A stretch of 9,740 nucleotides of DNA from Flavobacteriaceae bacterium (GTDB lineage: Bacteria; Bacteroidota; Bacteroidia; Flavobacteriales; Flavobacteriaceae): positions 1-9,740 of the forward strand of contig JAUXCI010000076.1 of NCBI GenBank assembly GCA_030618945.1. Direction: 5' to 3'. Below the pieces are notes generated by a model that searched no databases, was not told where the DNA came from, and saw only the letters and a list, made by a program, of their open reading frames with translations. This document shows positions 1 to 8,071 of this stretch, piece by piece; the first letter of the stretch is position 1, and each line of letters begins with the position of its first letter. The position numbers and the translations under genes were made by a program.

Positions 1-15
1 CTTGTTTTTTGTTTG

Positions 16-1806
16 TCAGCGGCCATTTGCAAATTTTTTGCTAGCCAATCGCAATTCCATACGTTTATAAGCGGGTTGACTCTCAATATCGTCAATATTT
101 TGATTAAATTTATTGACAAACTTGTAGTTAAAATCCTTCATTTTTTTCCTTCTGATCTCAGCCCTGGCTCTCAATTCAGCAATGGTAAGGTTCATGGGTG
201 AAATATCTCTATCCTCTAAAACGCCTTCCACCTTGTTTTCAATCACCTCTTTATTGGTCACTTTCAACTCAAAATTAAGATTCTCATCAGCCTCTGATTC
301 TGCTTCTGAAATATTTCTTAAGGTCTTAAGCTCTGTTGCAAACTCTTCTTCCAGAGTATGACGGACGGTATCCTGATTTTCTACAGGTTCTGGCTTGATC
401 TCCTCAAGGCCAACTATTTCAATATCATTAATATTAAACTTCTTCACCGCTTCTACCTCCTGTACTTCTTCCTTTATTGAATTTTGAATTGGAAGATCAA
501 AGGTGAAAGAAATCTGGTCTTTACTATCTTCCTCAATTTCATCTGAGATTTCCTCAGTTGGAGTTATATTGGTAATTTCGAAATCATCCTGCTCTGAAGG
601 ATTTACATGTTCATAGGTAACTTGAATATCATTCGGTTCTTCCTTAATTTCTTTCTTTTGTACTACTATTTTTTCCTCATCACAATCTTCTTCTAGTACA
701 AATCTTGTGACTTCTGGAGTCTTAGCAACAGGCTCAACTTCCTTTGGGGCAAGCCTCGCTTCTTTTTTTTCTTCCACAAGTTTATGAACGATCTTTACAG
801 ATTCAGTCTTCGAAATCTCATTTTGCATTTCAGGGTTGAAACCCGTCGCAATAATTGTAACCGCTATTGCATCTTCCAAGGTATCATCCTCACCAACACC
901 CATGATAATATCAACATTAGTTTTTGCTTCTGATTGGATATAATCATTGATCTCTCCTATCTCATCAATGGTCACTTCCGAAGTACCCGATACAATAAGA
1001 AGTAATACATTTTTAGAGCCTTCAATTTTATTGTCGTTTAGCAAAGGAGAATCCAAAGCTTTGGTTATGGCATTTTGAGCACGGTTAGATCCCGAAGATT
1101 GAGCCGATCCCATGATTGCCGTTCCGCTGTTTGACAAAACGGTCTTGGCATCTCTCAGGTCAATGTTTTGAGTATAGTGATGTGTAATTACTTCTGCAAT
1201 ACCTGTGGCTGCAGTCGATAATACTTCATCTGCTTTAGAAAATCCGGCTTTAAACCCTAAATTACCGTAAACTTCCCTTAGTTTATTATTATTGATGACA
1301 ACCAGCGAATCAACGTGCGATCTCAATTTTTCTATTCCTCTCTGTGCCTGTTCATTTCTCATTTTTCCTTCAAAAGAAAATGGAATAGTCACAATTCCTA
1401 CAGTAAGAATGTCAAGATCCTGAGCAATTTTCGCAATCACGGGAGCTGCTCCCGTTCCTGTTCCTCCGCCCATTCCAACAGTGATGAATAACATTTTAGA
1501 TTTTGTATTGAGCATATTCTTAATATCCTCCATACTTTCTATAGCCGATTGTTCACCAATTTCAGGATTAGCACCCGCACCCAATCCTTCAGTTAAAGTG
1601 GCTCCCAATTGTATTTTATACGGTACAGGACTGCTTTGCAAGGCTTGAGCATCCGTGTTACAAACCACAAAGTCAACACCTTTAATTCCCTTGTTGTACA
1701 TGTGATTAATAGCATTACTTCCTCCTCCACCAACACCAATTACTTTAATTGCATTGGATTGATTCTTTGGTAAATCAAAAGATAAATTACTAAATTCTAA
1801 ACTCAT
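16..1806 (-). CDS. ftsZ: Cell division protein FtsZ
   Basis: FtsZ is the tubulin-like GTPase that polymerises into the division ring at mid-cell. The 596-residue product carries the nucleotide-binding glycine stretch GVGGGGSNA (24-32), the tubulin signature GGGTGTG (113-119) and the T7 synergy-loop motif NIDLRD (214-219), whose Asp216 and Asp219 match the catalytic acids of the family. The globular GTPase and C-terminal domains end near residue 325. A long linker rich in Glu and Asp follows (about 330-565), which is typical of Bacteroidota. QPAYKR (577-582) matches a segment conserved in Bacteroidota FtsZ, but only 14 residues follow before a TGA. From memory, relatives carry a longer tail ending in an FLHDNVD-like peptide, so this C-terminus may be truncated or frameshifted. 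The start ATG lies 27 nt after the ftsA stop, and this is the last visible gene of the operon. Identification is certain; integrity of the tail is not. Confidence 0.97.
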   Translation of the reverse strand: MSLEFSNLSFDLPKNQSNAIKVIGVGGGGSNAINHMYNKGIKGVDFVVCNTDAQALQSSPVPYKIQLGATLTEGLGAGANPEIGEQSAIESMEDIKNMLNTKSKMLFITVGMGGGTGTGAAPVIAKIAQDLDILTVGIVTIPFSFEGKMRNEQAQRGIEKLRSHVDSLVVINNNKLREVYGNLGFKAGFSKADEVLSTAATGIAEVITHHYTQNIDLRDAKTVLSNSGTAIMGSAQSSGSNRAQNAITKALDSPLLNDNKIEGSKNVLLLIVSGTSEVTIDEIGEINDYIQSEAKTNVDIIMGVGEDDTLEDAIAVTIIATGFNPEMQNEISKTESVKIVHKLVEEKKEARLAPKEVEPVAKTPEVTRFVLEEDCDEEKIVVQKKEIKEEPNDIQVTYEHVNPSEQDDFEITNITPTEEISDEIEEDSKDQISFTFDLPIQNSIKEEVQEVEAVKKFNINDIEIVGLEEIKPEPVENQDTVRHTLEEEFATELKTLRNISEAESEADENLNFELKVTNKEVIENKVEGVLEDRDISPMNLTIAELRARAEIRRKKMKDFNYKFVNKFNQNIDDIESQPAYKRMELRLASKKFANGR

Positions 1807-1833
1807 AACTATTTTGTTTTTCGGGTTGTATTG

Positions 1834-3132
1834 TTATTCTGCGTTATCTAAAAAATCTCGAAACTTTTCTCCCCACTTTTCAAAAATGGTTTTCTTTGGT
1901 TCCTGGCTAGCCGATCTCGACTCTTTATTTGTCTCCTGCTCTAGGTCTTCTATCTTCCTATAGCTTCTTTCATTCTCCTTTAATCCTTTCATTAAAAGTC
2001 CGACTACCGTCGCGTATAAAGGGCTTGACAATTCGCTGTCAGAATTACTGGCAAGATGCTCATTTGGATATCCAATCCGTGTATCCATTCCTGTAATATA
2101 TTCTACTAATTGCTTTATATGCTTCAGTTGAGCGCCCCCTCCAGTCAGAACAATGCCTGCAATCAGCTTCTTCTTACTTTCTTCATGGCCGTAATTCTTG
2201 ATTTCAAGAAATACCTGTTCCACAATTTCGATCACTCTCGCATGAATGATCTTTGACAAATTTTTAAGGGTAATCTCCTTTGGTTCCCTGCCTCTCAATC
2301 CAGGAATAGAAACTATTTCATTTTCCTTATTTTCTCCCGGCCATGCCGAACCAAATTTAGTTTTAAGTAATTCAGCCTGTTTTTCAATGATAGAACAACC
2401 TTCCTTGATGTCTTCTGTAATTACATTTCCGCCAAAAGAAATCACCGATGTATGTCTGATAATACCATCCTTAAAAATGGCGAGATCAGTGGTACCACCA
2501 CCTATATCGATCAAGGCTACTCCAGCTTCCTTTTCTTCCTGACTTAACACCGCATCAGCTGAAGCCAGTGGCTCAAGCGTGATACTTCCAAGTTCTAAGC
2601 CGGCACTTTTTATGCACCTGCCAATATTTCTTATTGAAGACACCTGGCCAACAACTACATGAAAATTAGCCTCAAGTCTTCCTCCGTACATTCCAATCGG
2701 CGTCTTGATCTCGGCCTGACCATCAACTTTAAAATCCTGAGGTAAAACATGAATGATTTCCTCGCCCGGTAGCATAACAAGTTTATAAACCTGGTTGATC
2801 AGCCTTTCTATATCATTCTCATCAATTACTTTATCCGAATTAGATCTGGTAATATAATCACTGTGATGTAAACTTCTGATATGCTGACCCGCAATACCAA
2901 CTACAACCGAACCTATTTTTTCTCCTGACACACTTTCCGCCTCATCAACAGATTGTTGAATTGATTGAATAGTTTGGGTAATATTATTTACAACACCTCT
3001 GTGTACCCCCAAACTCTTGGCCCTACCCGTGCCCAATATCTCCATCTTACCATAAGCGTCTTTCCTACCGACCATCGCAACAATTTTTGTTGTTCCGATG
3101 TCTAACCCAACTGCTATATCGTTATTATCCAT
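1834..3132 (-). CDS. ftsA: Cell division protein FtsA
   Basis: FtsA is the actin-like ATPase that tethers FtsZ filaments to the inner face of the cytoplasmic membrane and recruits later divisome proteins. The 432-residue product has the actin-fold phosphate-1 motif DIGTTK (11-16), the phosphate-2 motif DIGGGTTD (209-216) and the adenosine-binding motif TGGGAQL (330-336). The SHS2 (1C) subdomain typical of FtsA falls at roughly residues 85-165. A hydrophilic linker (about 388-413) leads to a C-terminal amphipathic segment (about 414-432, IFEKWGEKFRDFL), which fits the membrane-targeting helix. Length and motifs are normal for Bacteroidota. It starts 5 nt after the ftsQ stop and is followed 27 nt later by ftsZ, so translation of the three genes is probably linked. 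Confidence 0.97.
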   Translation of the reverse strand: MDNNDIAVGLDIGTTKIVAMVGRKDAYGKMEILGTGRAKSLGVHRGVVNNITQTIQSIQQSVDEAESVSGEKIGSVVVGIAGQHIRSLHHSDYITRSNSDKVIDENDIERLINQVYKLVMLPGEEIIHVLPQDFKVDGQAEIKTPIGMYGGRLEANFHVVVGQVSSIRNIGRCIKSAGLELGSITLEPLASADAVLSQEEKEAGVALIDIGGGTTDLAIFKDGIIRHTSVISFGGNVITEDIKEGCSIIEKQAELLKTKFGSAWPGENKENEIVSIPGLRGREPKEITLKNLSKIIHARVIEIVEQVFLEIKNYGHEESKKKLIAGIVLTGGGAQLKHIKQLVEYITGMDTRIGYPNEHLASNSDSELSSPLYATVVGLLMKGLKENERSYRKIEDLEQETNKESRSASQEPKKTIFEKWGEKFRDFLDNAE

Positions 3133-3137
3133 AATAT

Positions 3138-3866
3138 TTATTTTTCACAAACAATTTGATTGTGAAATTTTAAGTTTATTGTTTTATAATCTTTCATGGT
3201 ACTATCCAACATCATCTTTTGATAAAAAACTTTCAGCTTCGTAATTTTTTCTTCCATTTGGGACAAATCCCCAAAAATGATTTTATGATCTCCAACTCTC
3301 GTATTTAACTCGAATTGATTATTTTTTGAATCAGATATATGGTCAATACCAATAATCTGTTTTCTTAAAAAGTCATCATTCTTTATGACATTTGACAATC
3401 TTATCATGTCAAACTCTCCATGACCCGATATTGTGTCAGTGGTTATAGGAACCCTTGCAGAATAATTATCGGATAGTGGCATTTTTATGCCCAGCCTATC
3501 ATAATAATAGGTTTCCGTCTCATTGGCTACTCTTAAAACAGGTGTTCTTTGTGTAATTATCGCCCCTAAATCCCCATTTATCGTTAGAAATATTTCTGCA
3601 TTTTCAATCATTTCATTGCTCCGCAAAAACTGTTCTAATTTGTTCAAATTTATATTTTCTTTCGCTTGATTATTGTTACCCTCCAGTTTTTGTATTAACA
3701 ACTTATTAACTGTTTCATAACTCACGTATAGATTGTCACCATTCTCAAAAATCACCTTTATTTCCTTGCTTTCTTTAAGGGAATTTCTATGTGCCGCAAA
3801 ACCATATAAAAAGGCCAACACTGTGATTAACAATGTAAATTTGATGATATGTTTGTACTTTTTCAT
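3138..3866 (-). CDS. ftsQ: Cell division protein FtsQ
   Basis: FtsQ is a bitopic membrane protein of the divisome that links the cytoplasmic ring proteins to the periplasmic peptidoglycan synthases, usually with FtsB and FtsL. The 242-residue product has a short basic cytoplasmic start (MKKYKHIIK), one transmembrane helix at about residues 8-25, and a periplasmic part. That part begins with a POTRA-like segment (about 35-112), including VIFENGDNLYVSYETV and the strand ending in QRTPVLRV. The rest fits the FtsQ beta domain. FtsQ diverges strongly in sequence, so the call rests on topology, size, the POTRA-like segment and position directly before ftsA. The ATG is preceded by an A-rich stretch (AAATAAATAAGGAAA) and no strong Shine-Dalgarno sequence, which is usual in this phylum. 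Upstream lies the unusual 97-bp gap where murC would be expected. Confidence 0.9.
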   Translation of the reverse strand: MKKYKHIIKFTLLITVLAFLYGFAAHRNSLKESKEIKVIFENGDNLYVSYETVNKLLIQKLEGNNNQAKENINLNKLEQFLRSNEMIENAEIFLTINGDLGAIITQRTPVLRVANETETYYYDRLGIKMPLSDNYSARVPITTDTISGHGEFDMIRLSNVIKNDDFLRKQIIGIDHISDSKNNQFELNTRVGDHKIIFGDLSQMEEKITKLKVFYQKMMLDSTMKDYKTINLKFHNQIVCEK

Positions 3867-3963
3867 TTTCCTTATTTATTTAAAACTATGACAACCTTTT
3901 AAAATAATCCCCTCACTACTCTAATCAGATTGCCATAGTTACCAAAGTATTTAGCACATAATT
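3867..3963 (-). other. Gene-free gap at the expected murC position
   Basis: This 97-bp stretch between the murG stop and the ftsQ start holds no gene. In Flavobacteriia the usual order is murG-murC-ftsQ, so a gene of about 1.35 kb is missing. It is the widest spacer in an otherwise tight operon. One minus-strand frame entering from the end of murG reads KYFGNYGNLIRVVRGLF then stop. It vaguely resembles the start of MurC (YFIGIGG..., ending RYF), and the last codons before ftsQ (VVIVLNK, stop) could be an old C-terminus. This suggests a deletion scar with short murC remnants, but the similarity is judged by eye and is weak. I see no terminator hairpin and no convincing promoter. Confidence 0.5.
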
Positions 3964-5055
3964 CTATTTTAATATTTTTTCAACCTCATCCACGATCTGC
4001 TTCGTCGCGTTTGGTAAGGCTAGTTTTTTAATATTCCTTCCTAATGACAACTGCTTTGCTTCGTCGTCAATTAAATTCCCAATCAGTTCTGAAAACTGCT
4101 CTATATCGCTCTCTTTTAACAATATTGCAGCCTGCTTATCACTCACCGATTCGGCATTTTTTGTTTGATGGTCTTCGGCAACGTTCGGTGACGGAATAAA
4201 TATTACCGGTTTACCCACAAGACACAATTCTGATATTGATCCGGCTCCGGCTCGGCTAACAATAATATCGGCAGCAGCATATAGCAAATCCATTCTATTG
4301 ATAAACTCGTGCACCTGCAAGTCATCCATTTCATTATATTGCTTATAATCATCGTAATAAAGCTTGCCAGATTGCCAAATAATCTGCACATTATCCTTTA
4401 AAATAACCTTTATATTTTGCTCCATGGCCTGATTGATCGCCCTAGCTCCAAGACTTCCTCCAAGGACTACAATGGTTTTTTTATTTTTATCTAAATGATA
4501 ATACTTCAAAGCTTCGTCCCTTTTCAAACTCATGTCCAGAAGGTCTTGTCTTACCGGATTACCCGTTTTGATCAATTTGTCCTTCGGAAAAAATCGCTCA
4601 AGCCCATCATAAGCCACACAAATCTTCTTCACTTTTTTAGCCAATAGTTTATTGGTGATTCCAGGATACGAGTTTTGCTCCTGTATCAAACTTGGAATAT
4701 TTTTTTTATTAGCCATGTACAGAGTAGGTCCAGATGCAAAACCGCCCGTTCCTATAACCACATTAGGCTTAAAATTCTTAATGATTTTATTCGCTTTAAA
4801 CAGACTTTGAACAAGTTTAAATGGAAAAGTCAAATTTTTCCATGATAAACTTCTTTGTAATCCGGTAATGTTCAAGCCTTTAATATCGTAACCCAATTGT
4901 GGTATTTTTTCCATCTCCATCCTTCCCAAGGCTCCCACAAAGAGAAACTTCGATTGAGGATTTCTCAACTTCAATTCATTGGCTATGGCTACGGCCGGAT
5001 ATATATGTCCTCCGGTACCTCCACCACTCAATAATATGTTAACCGATTGCTTCAT
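3964..5055 (-). CDS. murG: UDP-GlcNAc:lipid I GlcNAc transferase MurG
   Basis: MurG is a GT28-family glycosyltransferase on the cytoplasmic face of the membrane. It moves GlcNAc from UDP-GlcNAc to undecaprenyl-PP-MurNAc-pentapeptide (lipid I) to make lipid II. The 363-residue product has two Rossmann-like domains. The N-terminal one carries the glycine-rich loop GGGTGGH (11-17), [10 protein letters not shown] (101-110) and [12 protein letters not shown] (124-135). The C-terminal one carries GGSLGA (199-204), the donor-binding region [11 protein letters not shown] (267-277) and EDHQTKNA (294-301). Length and motifs are normal, so the enzyme looks active. The ATG lies inside the 3' end of ftsW, a 17-nt overlap in another frame that suggests translational coupling. 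Downstream, murC is missing before ftsQ. Confidence 0.97.
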   Translation of the reverse strand: MKQSVNILLSGGGTGGHIYPAVAIANELKLRNPQSKFLFVGALGRMEMEKIPQLGYDIKGLNITGLQRSLSWKNLTFPFKLVQSLFKANKIIKNFKPNVVIGTGGFASGPTLYMANKKNIPSLIQEQNSYPGITNKLLAKKVKKICVAYDGLERFFPKDKLIKTGNPVRQDLLDMSLKRDEALKYYHLDKNKKTIVVLGGSLGARAINQAMEQNIKVILKDNVQIIWQSGKLYYDDYKQYNEMDDLQVHEFINRMDLLYAAADIIVSRAGAGSISELCLVGKPVIFIPSPNVAEDHQTKNAESVSDKQAAILLKESDIEQFSELIGNLIDDEAKQLSLGRNIKKLALPNATKQIVDEVEKILK

Positions 5056-6244
5056 GCAATATATCTAAAGGGTTTTCTAATTCTTTTTTAGCAACACTGA
5101 CGTCTTCACTATGATTTGCCGAGCTCACGCTTAATACAATTCCTATTCCAAAGCATGTCATCCATATAGATGTCCCACCTGTACTGATCAATGGCAAAGG
5201 CTGACCCGTTACCGGAAAAAGACCGACGGCGACGCCCATGTTGATCATGGCCTGAAATATGATAGGCAGCCCCACACCAAGGGCCAGTAAAGTGCCAAAT
5301 ATTGTGGATGCCTTAGTGGCTATGATAACAAAACGAAACAATAGTCCAAGAAAGAATAAGATGATGAGAACTGCCCCAATCAAGCCAAATTCCTCACCGA
5401 TTATTGCGTAGATAAAATCAGAAGATGATTGTGGTAAAAAGTTTTTCTGAACGCTTTTTCCTGGACCTTTTCCATAAATCTCGCCAGATGCAAATGCTAT
5501 TTTAGCTTTGTCTGCCTGATAATTGTCTTCTGCCTCTCCTGATGCAAAATTTTCAATTCTATTTGACCATGTGTTAATTCTACTACCTTTCGTGGCCTCA
5601 GGAAAAGCCTTAGCTGTAAGTATAAACAAGGCCAAGCACAAAACGCCAATGCCTAAAATCGAAGCAATATATTTAAAAGGGTAACCTCCCAAATAAGCCA
5701 GAATCACAACCATACCAAAAGTAATGGCTGTTGTAGAAAAATTCGCCGGTAATATCAAGGCCAGAACACAACCAACCGGCAACCACATATATATAAAACT
5801 CTCTTTGAATTTTATTTCTTTTTCTTTGTTGCGCGCAAAGTATCGGGCAACATACATCATCACCACAACTGAGGCAAGCGTTGAAGTTTGAAAACCGATC
5901 CCAACGATTGGAATACTGATCCATCTACTGGCGTTTGCTCCATCAATGACTGTTCCTTGTGTAAGTGTATAAACGAGTAGTAAGATCACAACCGGCATCA
6001 TCAAAACGGATAATCCACTAAAATACCTGTAGGGAATTTTGTGTGTTGCGTAAACAATCACGAATCCCATTAATAATAAGATTGCATGTTTGAGCAAATA
6101 GCCAAGAGTAGAACCTTTTCCAGCTACATACACCAAGTTTGTACTAGCGCTGTAAACGGGAAGAAAAGAAAATATAGCCAAGGCACCAACGATGGCCCAA
6201 ATGGTTTTATCTCCTTTTATATTTTCGAAAAATCTTGACAACAT
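5039..6244 (-). CDS. ftsW: Septal peptidoglycan polymerase FtsW
   Basis: FtsW is a SEDS-family integral membrane glycosyltransferase that polymerises lipid II into glycan strands at the septum, working with the class B transpeptidase FtsI. The 401-residue product is very hydrophobic, with about ten membrane helices, the first at about 14-32. It has the SEDS features [11 protein letters not shown] (102-112), a long extracytoplasmic loop (about 212-278) containing SSSDFIYA, where Asp276 aligns with the catalytic Asp of the family, and the C-terminal signature [10 protein letters not shown] (351-360). The QPDLG-like position reads PANFSTT, which I recall as normal in Bacteroidota. The short cytoplasmic tail ends at residue 401. 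The gene starts 14 nt after the murD remnant and overlaps murG by 17 nt. Its division role (FtsW rather than RodA) is inferred from location in the dcw cluster. Confidence 0.96.
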   Translation of the reverse strand: MLSRFFENIKGDKTIWAIVGALAIFSFLPVYSASTNLVYVAGKGSTLGYLLKHAILLLMGFVIVYATHKIPYRYFSGLSVLMMPVVILLLVYTLTQGTVIDGANASRWISIPIVGIGFQTSTLASVVVMMYVARYFARNKEKEIKFKESFIYMWLPVGCVLALILPANFSTTAITFGMVVILAYLGGYPFKYIASILGIGVLCLALFILTAKAFPEATKGSRINTWSNRIENFASGEAEDNYQADKAKIAFASGEIYGKGPGKSVQKNFLPQSSSDFIYAIIGEEFGLIGAVLIILFFLGLLFRFVIIATKASTIFGTLLALGVGLPIIFQAMINMGVAVGLFPVTGQPLPLISTGGTSIWMTCFGIGIVLSVSSANHSEDVSVAKKELENPLDILHEAIG

Positions 6245-6258
6245 TTTTTAAATTGTTT

Positions 6259-6807
6259 TTACAATTGTCTTATGGCTTCTTTGAATTTATTTCCTTTTTT
6301 TTCACAGGTCTCGGTTTCATCAAGACTTTTAGCTGCGGGAGAATAAAGTACTGTTTCAGAGTCTCTGCTTAGCTTGTAAGCAATTTTAACCGCCTGATCG
6401 ATACTGTTGGTTTCGAACATAAAATCAACTACATTTCCAAAAGTTTCAATCAAATTATCATTATTGTCTCCGATGCAGATGATGGCCTTCACCTTTTCAT
6501 TGATCAGTGGTAACAACATCTCATAATCATTAATATGTACCATGCCTTCAGCGATCCATACAGTATCATACTCCATACTCTCCAGTGCGTAATATGTAGC
6601 ATTTACATTTGTCGCTTGTGCATCATTGATATACTGACACCCATTGATTTTTAAGACTTTCTCCAATCTATGCTCTTCATTTTCAAAATCTGCCATACAA
6701 TTTCTGATGGTCTCCTTTCTAACCTTCATCAAGTCAGATAAGGTGCTGGATGCCATAGCGTTTTTAACGTTGAAATTTGTTTGTAATGCAAAGGATGCTA
6801 TACTCAT
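6259..6807 (-). pseudogene. murD: Truncated MurD: isolated C-terminal domain, motifs degraded
   Basis: MurD is the cytoplasmic ATP-dependent ligase that adds D-Glu to UDP-MurNAc-L-Ala; family members have about 445 residues in three domains. This 182-residue open frame covers only the C-terminal Rossmann-like domain, plus the helix after the central domain (NVKNAMAS, 13-20). The UDP-binding domain and the GKTT-type ATP-binding domain are absent. EHRLEKVLKI (45-54) and EKVKAIICIG (104-113) match Flavobacteriia MurD well. Catalytic motifs do not: NDSKATN reads NDAQATN (61-67), the GGVDKGNDY-type D-Glu loop reads EGMVHINDY (87-95), and SPACASFDLFE reads SPAAKSLDETE (156-166). The frame is also open upstream of the ATG, back to the mraY stop, and reads DNITIKLYL, which resembles the end of the central domain. 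The ATG is therefore probably a former internal Met at a deletion edge. It cannot be an active ligase. It is either a recent pseudogene or a retained pseudoenzyme domain. Confidence 0.85.
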
Positions 6808-6829
6808 TAGATATAATTTAATTGTTATA

Positions 6830-8062
6830 TTATCTTACTTTTAGGGTCAATATGGAGATCACGGCCAGCAATATGCCCACAATCCAAAATCTTGTTACTA
6901 TTTTACTTTCATGATATCCTCGTTTTTGATAATGATGGTGCAAGGGCGACATCAGAAATATTCTCTTTCCAACACCCAACTTTTTTCTGGTGTATTTGAA
7001 ATAAGACACCTGGAGTACTACTGAAAGATTCTCCACTAAAAAAATACCGGCCAAAATGGGTATAAGGAATTCCTTGCGCACAGAAAGTGCCAATACCGCA
7101 ATAACGGCTCCTATAGTAAGGCTACCCGTATCTCCCATAAATACTTGTGCAGGATAGGCGTTATACCACAGAAATCCGACCAGGGCACCAACAAAGGCAC
7201 TGATAAAAATGGTCATTTCGCCTGAATTTGGGATGTACATAACATTGAGATAATCAGAAAAGATAATATTACCCGATATCCATGCAAAAATGCCCAAAGC
7301 CAAAACCATAATAGCCGAGGTTCCCGCAGCCAGGCCATCTATCCCATCCGTAAGATTAGCACCATTTGACACTGCCGTAATGATAAAAATTACAACCAAT
7401 ACAAATATGAGCCAAACATAATCTTTAGATTTTTCTCCCATCCACACAATCAGATTGGCATAATCAAACTCATTATTTTTAACAAATGGAATTGTAGTTT
7501 TTGTAGACTTCTCGGCCGGACCAAATCGATTGGATGAAACCGTTTGCTCGCTACTTATAATAACCTCTCCCTGAGCTAATTTTTCCTTAACAACCACATC
7601 AGGATTAAAGAAAAGAACCAGCCCGACGAAGGTTCCTAAGGTTATTTGACCAATGATTTTAAACCTACCTTTAAGGCCGTCTTTATTCTTCTTAAATATT
7701 TTAATATAATCATCTATAAAACCAATGGTTCCCATCCATAGGGTGGTAACAATAAGTATGATGATATAGATATTCTCCAGTTTGGCCAACAAAAAAACAG
7801 GAACAAGCGTAGCTAAAATTATAATCAAGCCTCCCATAGTTGGAGTTCCCTTTTTCTCAGCCTGCCCGTGAAGCCCAAGGTCTCTTATCGATTCTCCTAC
7901 TTGCAGATTTCTAAGGATGTCAATGATCTTTCGTCCAAAAATGGTTGAAATCAATAATGAGATTGCAAAAGCAATGGCCGACCTAAAAGAGATATACTGA
8001 AACAGACCCGCTCCAGGAATACTGAAATTTTTGTCCAAAAAGTCAAATAAATAATACAGCAT
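6830..8062 (-). CDS. mraY: Phospho-MurNAc-pentapeptide transferase MraY
   Basis: MraY is an integral membrane enzyme that transfers phospho-MurNAc-pentapeptide from UDP to undecaprenyl phosphate, forming lipid I. The 410-residue product has about ten transmembrane helices. Visible motifs are GTPTMGG (72-78), the Mg-binding GFIDDYIK with Asp117-Asp118 (114-121), NLTDGIDG (236-243), FMGDTGSL with Asp311 (308-315) and the cytoplasmic [11 protein letters not shown] (372-382). It is about 50 residues longer than the 360-residue enterobacterial enzyme, mainly through a hydrophilic insert at about 155-205, which is common in Bacteroidota. All catalytic residues are present, so the enzyme looks functional. 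It starts 9 nt after the murE stop. Just past its stop codon lies the truncated murD, so its 3' edge is close to the deletion junction. Confidence 0.97.
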   Translation of the reverse strand: MLYYLFDFLDKNFSIPGAGLFQYISFRSAIAFAISLLISTIFGRKIIDILRNLQVGESIRDLGLHGQAEKKGTPTMGGLIIILATLVPVFLLAKLENIYIIILIVTTLWMGTIGFIDDYIKIFKKNKDGLKGRFKIIGQITLGTFVGLVLFFNPDVVVKEKLAQGEVIISSEQTVSSNRFGPAEKSTKTTIPFVKNNEFDYANLIVWMGEKSKDYVWLIFVLVVIFIITAVSNGANLTDGIDGLAAGTSAIMVLALGIFAWISGNIIFSDYLNVMYIPNSGEMTIFISAFVGALVGFLWYNAYPAQVFMGDTGSLTIGAVIAVLALSVRKEFLIPILAGIFLVENLSVVLQVSYFKYTRKKLGVGKRIFLMSPLHHHYQKRGYHESKIVTRFWIVGILLAVISILTLKVR

Positions 8063-8071
8063 TCTATAGTT

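Noticed and set aside
13..201. Plus-strand open frame of 62 codons opposite the 3' end of ftsZ
   Set aside because: It lies antisense to a clear ftsZ coding region and shows no recognisable domain or start context.
270..820. Acidic low-complexity stretch in FtsZ as a possible fused extra domain
   Set aside because: It fits the long disordered C-terminal linker usual in this phylum and shows no fold or repeat unit that I can recognise.
2246..2542. Plus-strand open frame of 98 codons opposite ftsA
   Set aside because: It is antisense to conserved FtsA motifs, including the phosphate-2 region; its composition is explained by the ftsA codons on the other strand.
3940..3960. Possible promoter in the murG-ftsQ gap (TACTTTG on the minus strand)
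   Set aside because: It is one base short of the Bacteroidota -7 spacing (TAnnTTTG) and I found no matching -33 TTG at a good distance, so it is not supported.
4203..4391. Minus-strand 62-codon frame inside murG
   Set aside because: It is an alternate frame within the conserved donor-binding region of MurG; the Cys- and Trp-rich product looks like a frame shadow.
5673..5924. Minus-strand 83-codon frame inside ftsW
   Set aside because: It is an alternate frame of a membrane-protein gene, with no independent evidence.
6644..6844. Plus-strand 66-codon frame opposite the murD remnant
   Set aside because: The hydrophobic product is explained by the reverse complement of the MurD domain codons; no supporting context.
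7445..7600. Hydrophilic insert in MraY as a possible novel domain
   Set aside because: Bacteroidota MraY proteins of about 410 residues commonly carry an insert here; all catalytic motifs around it are normal.
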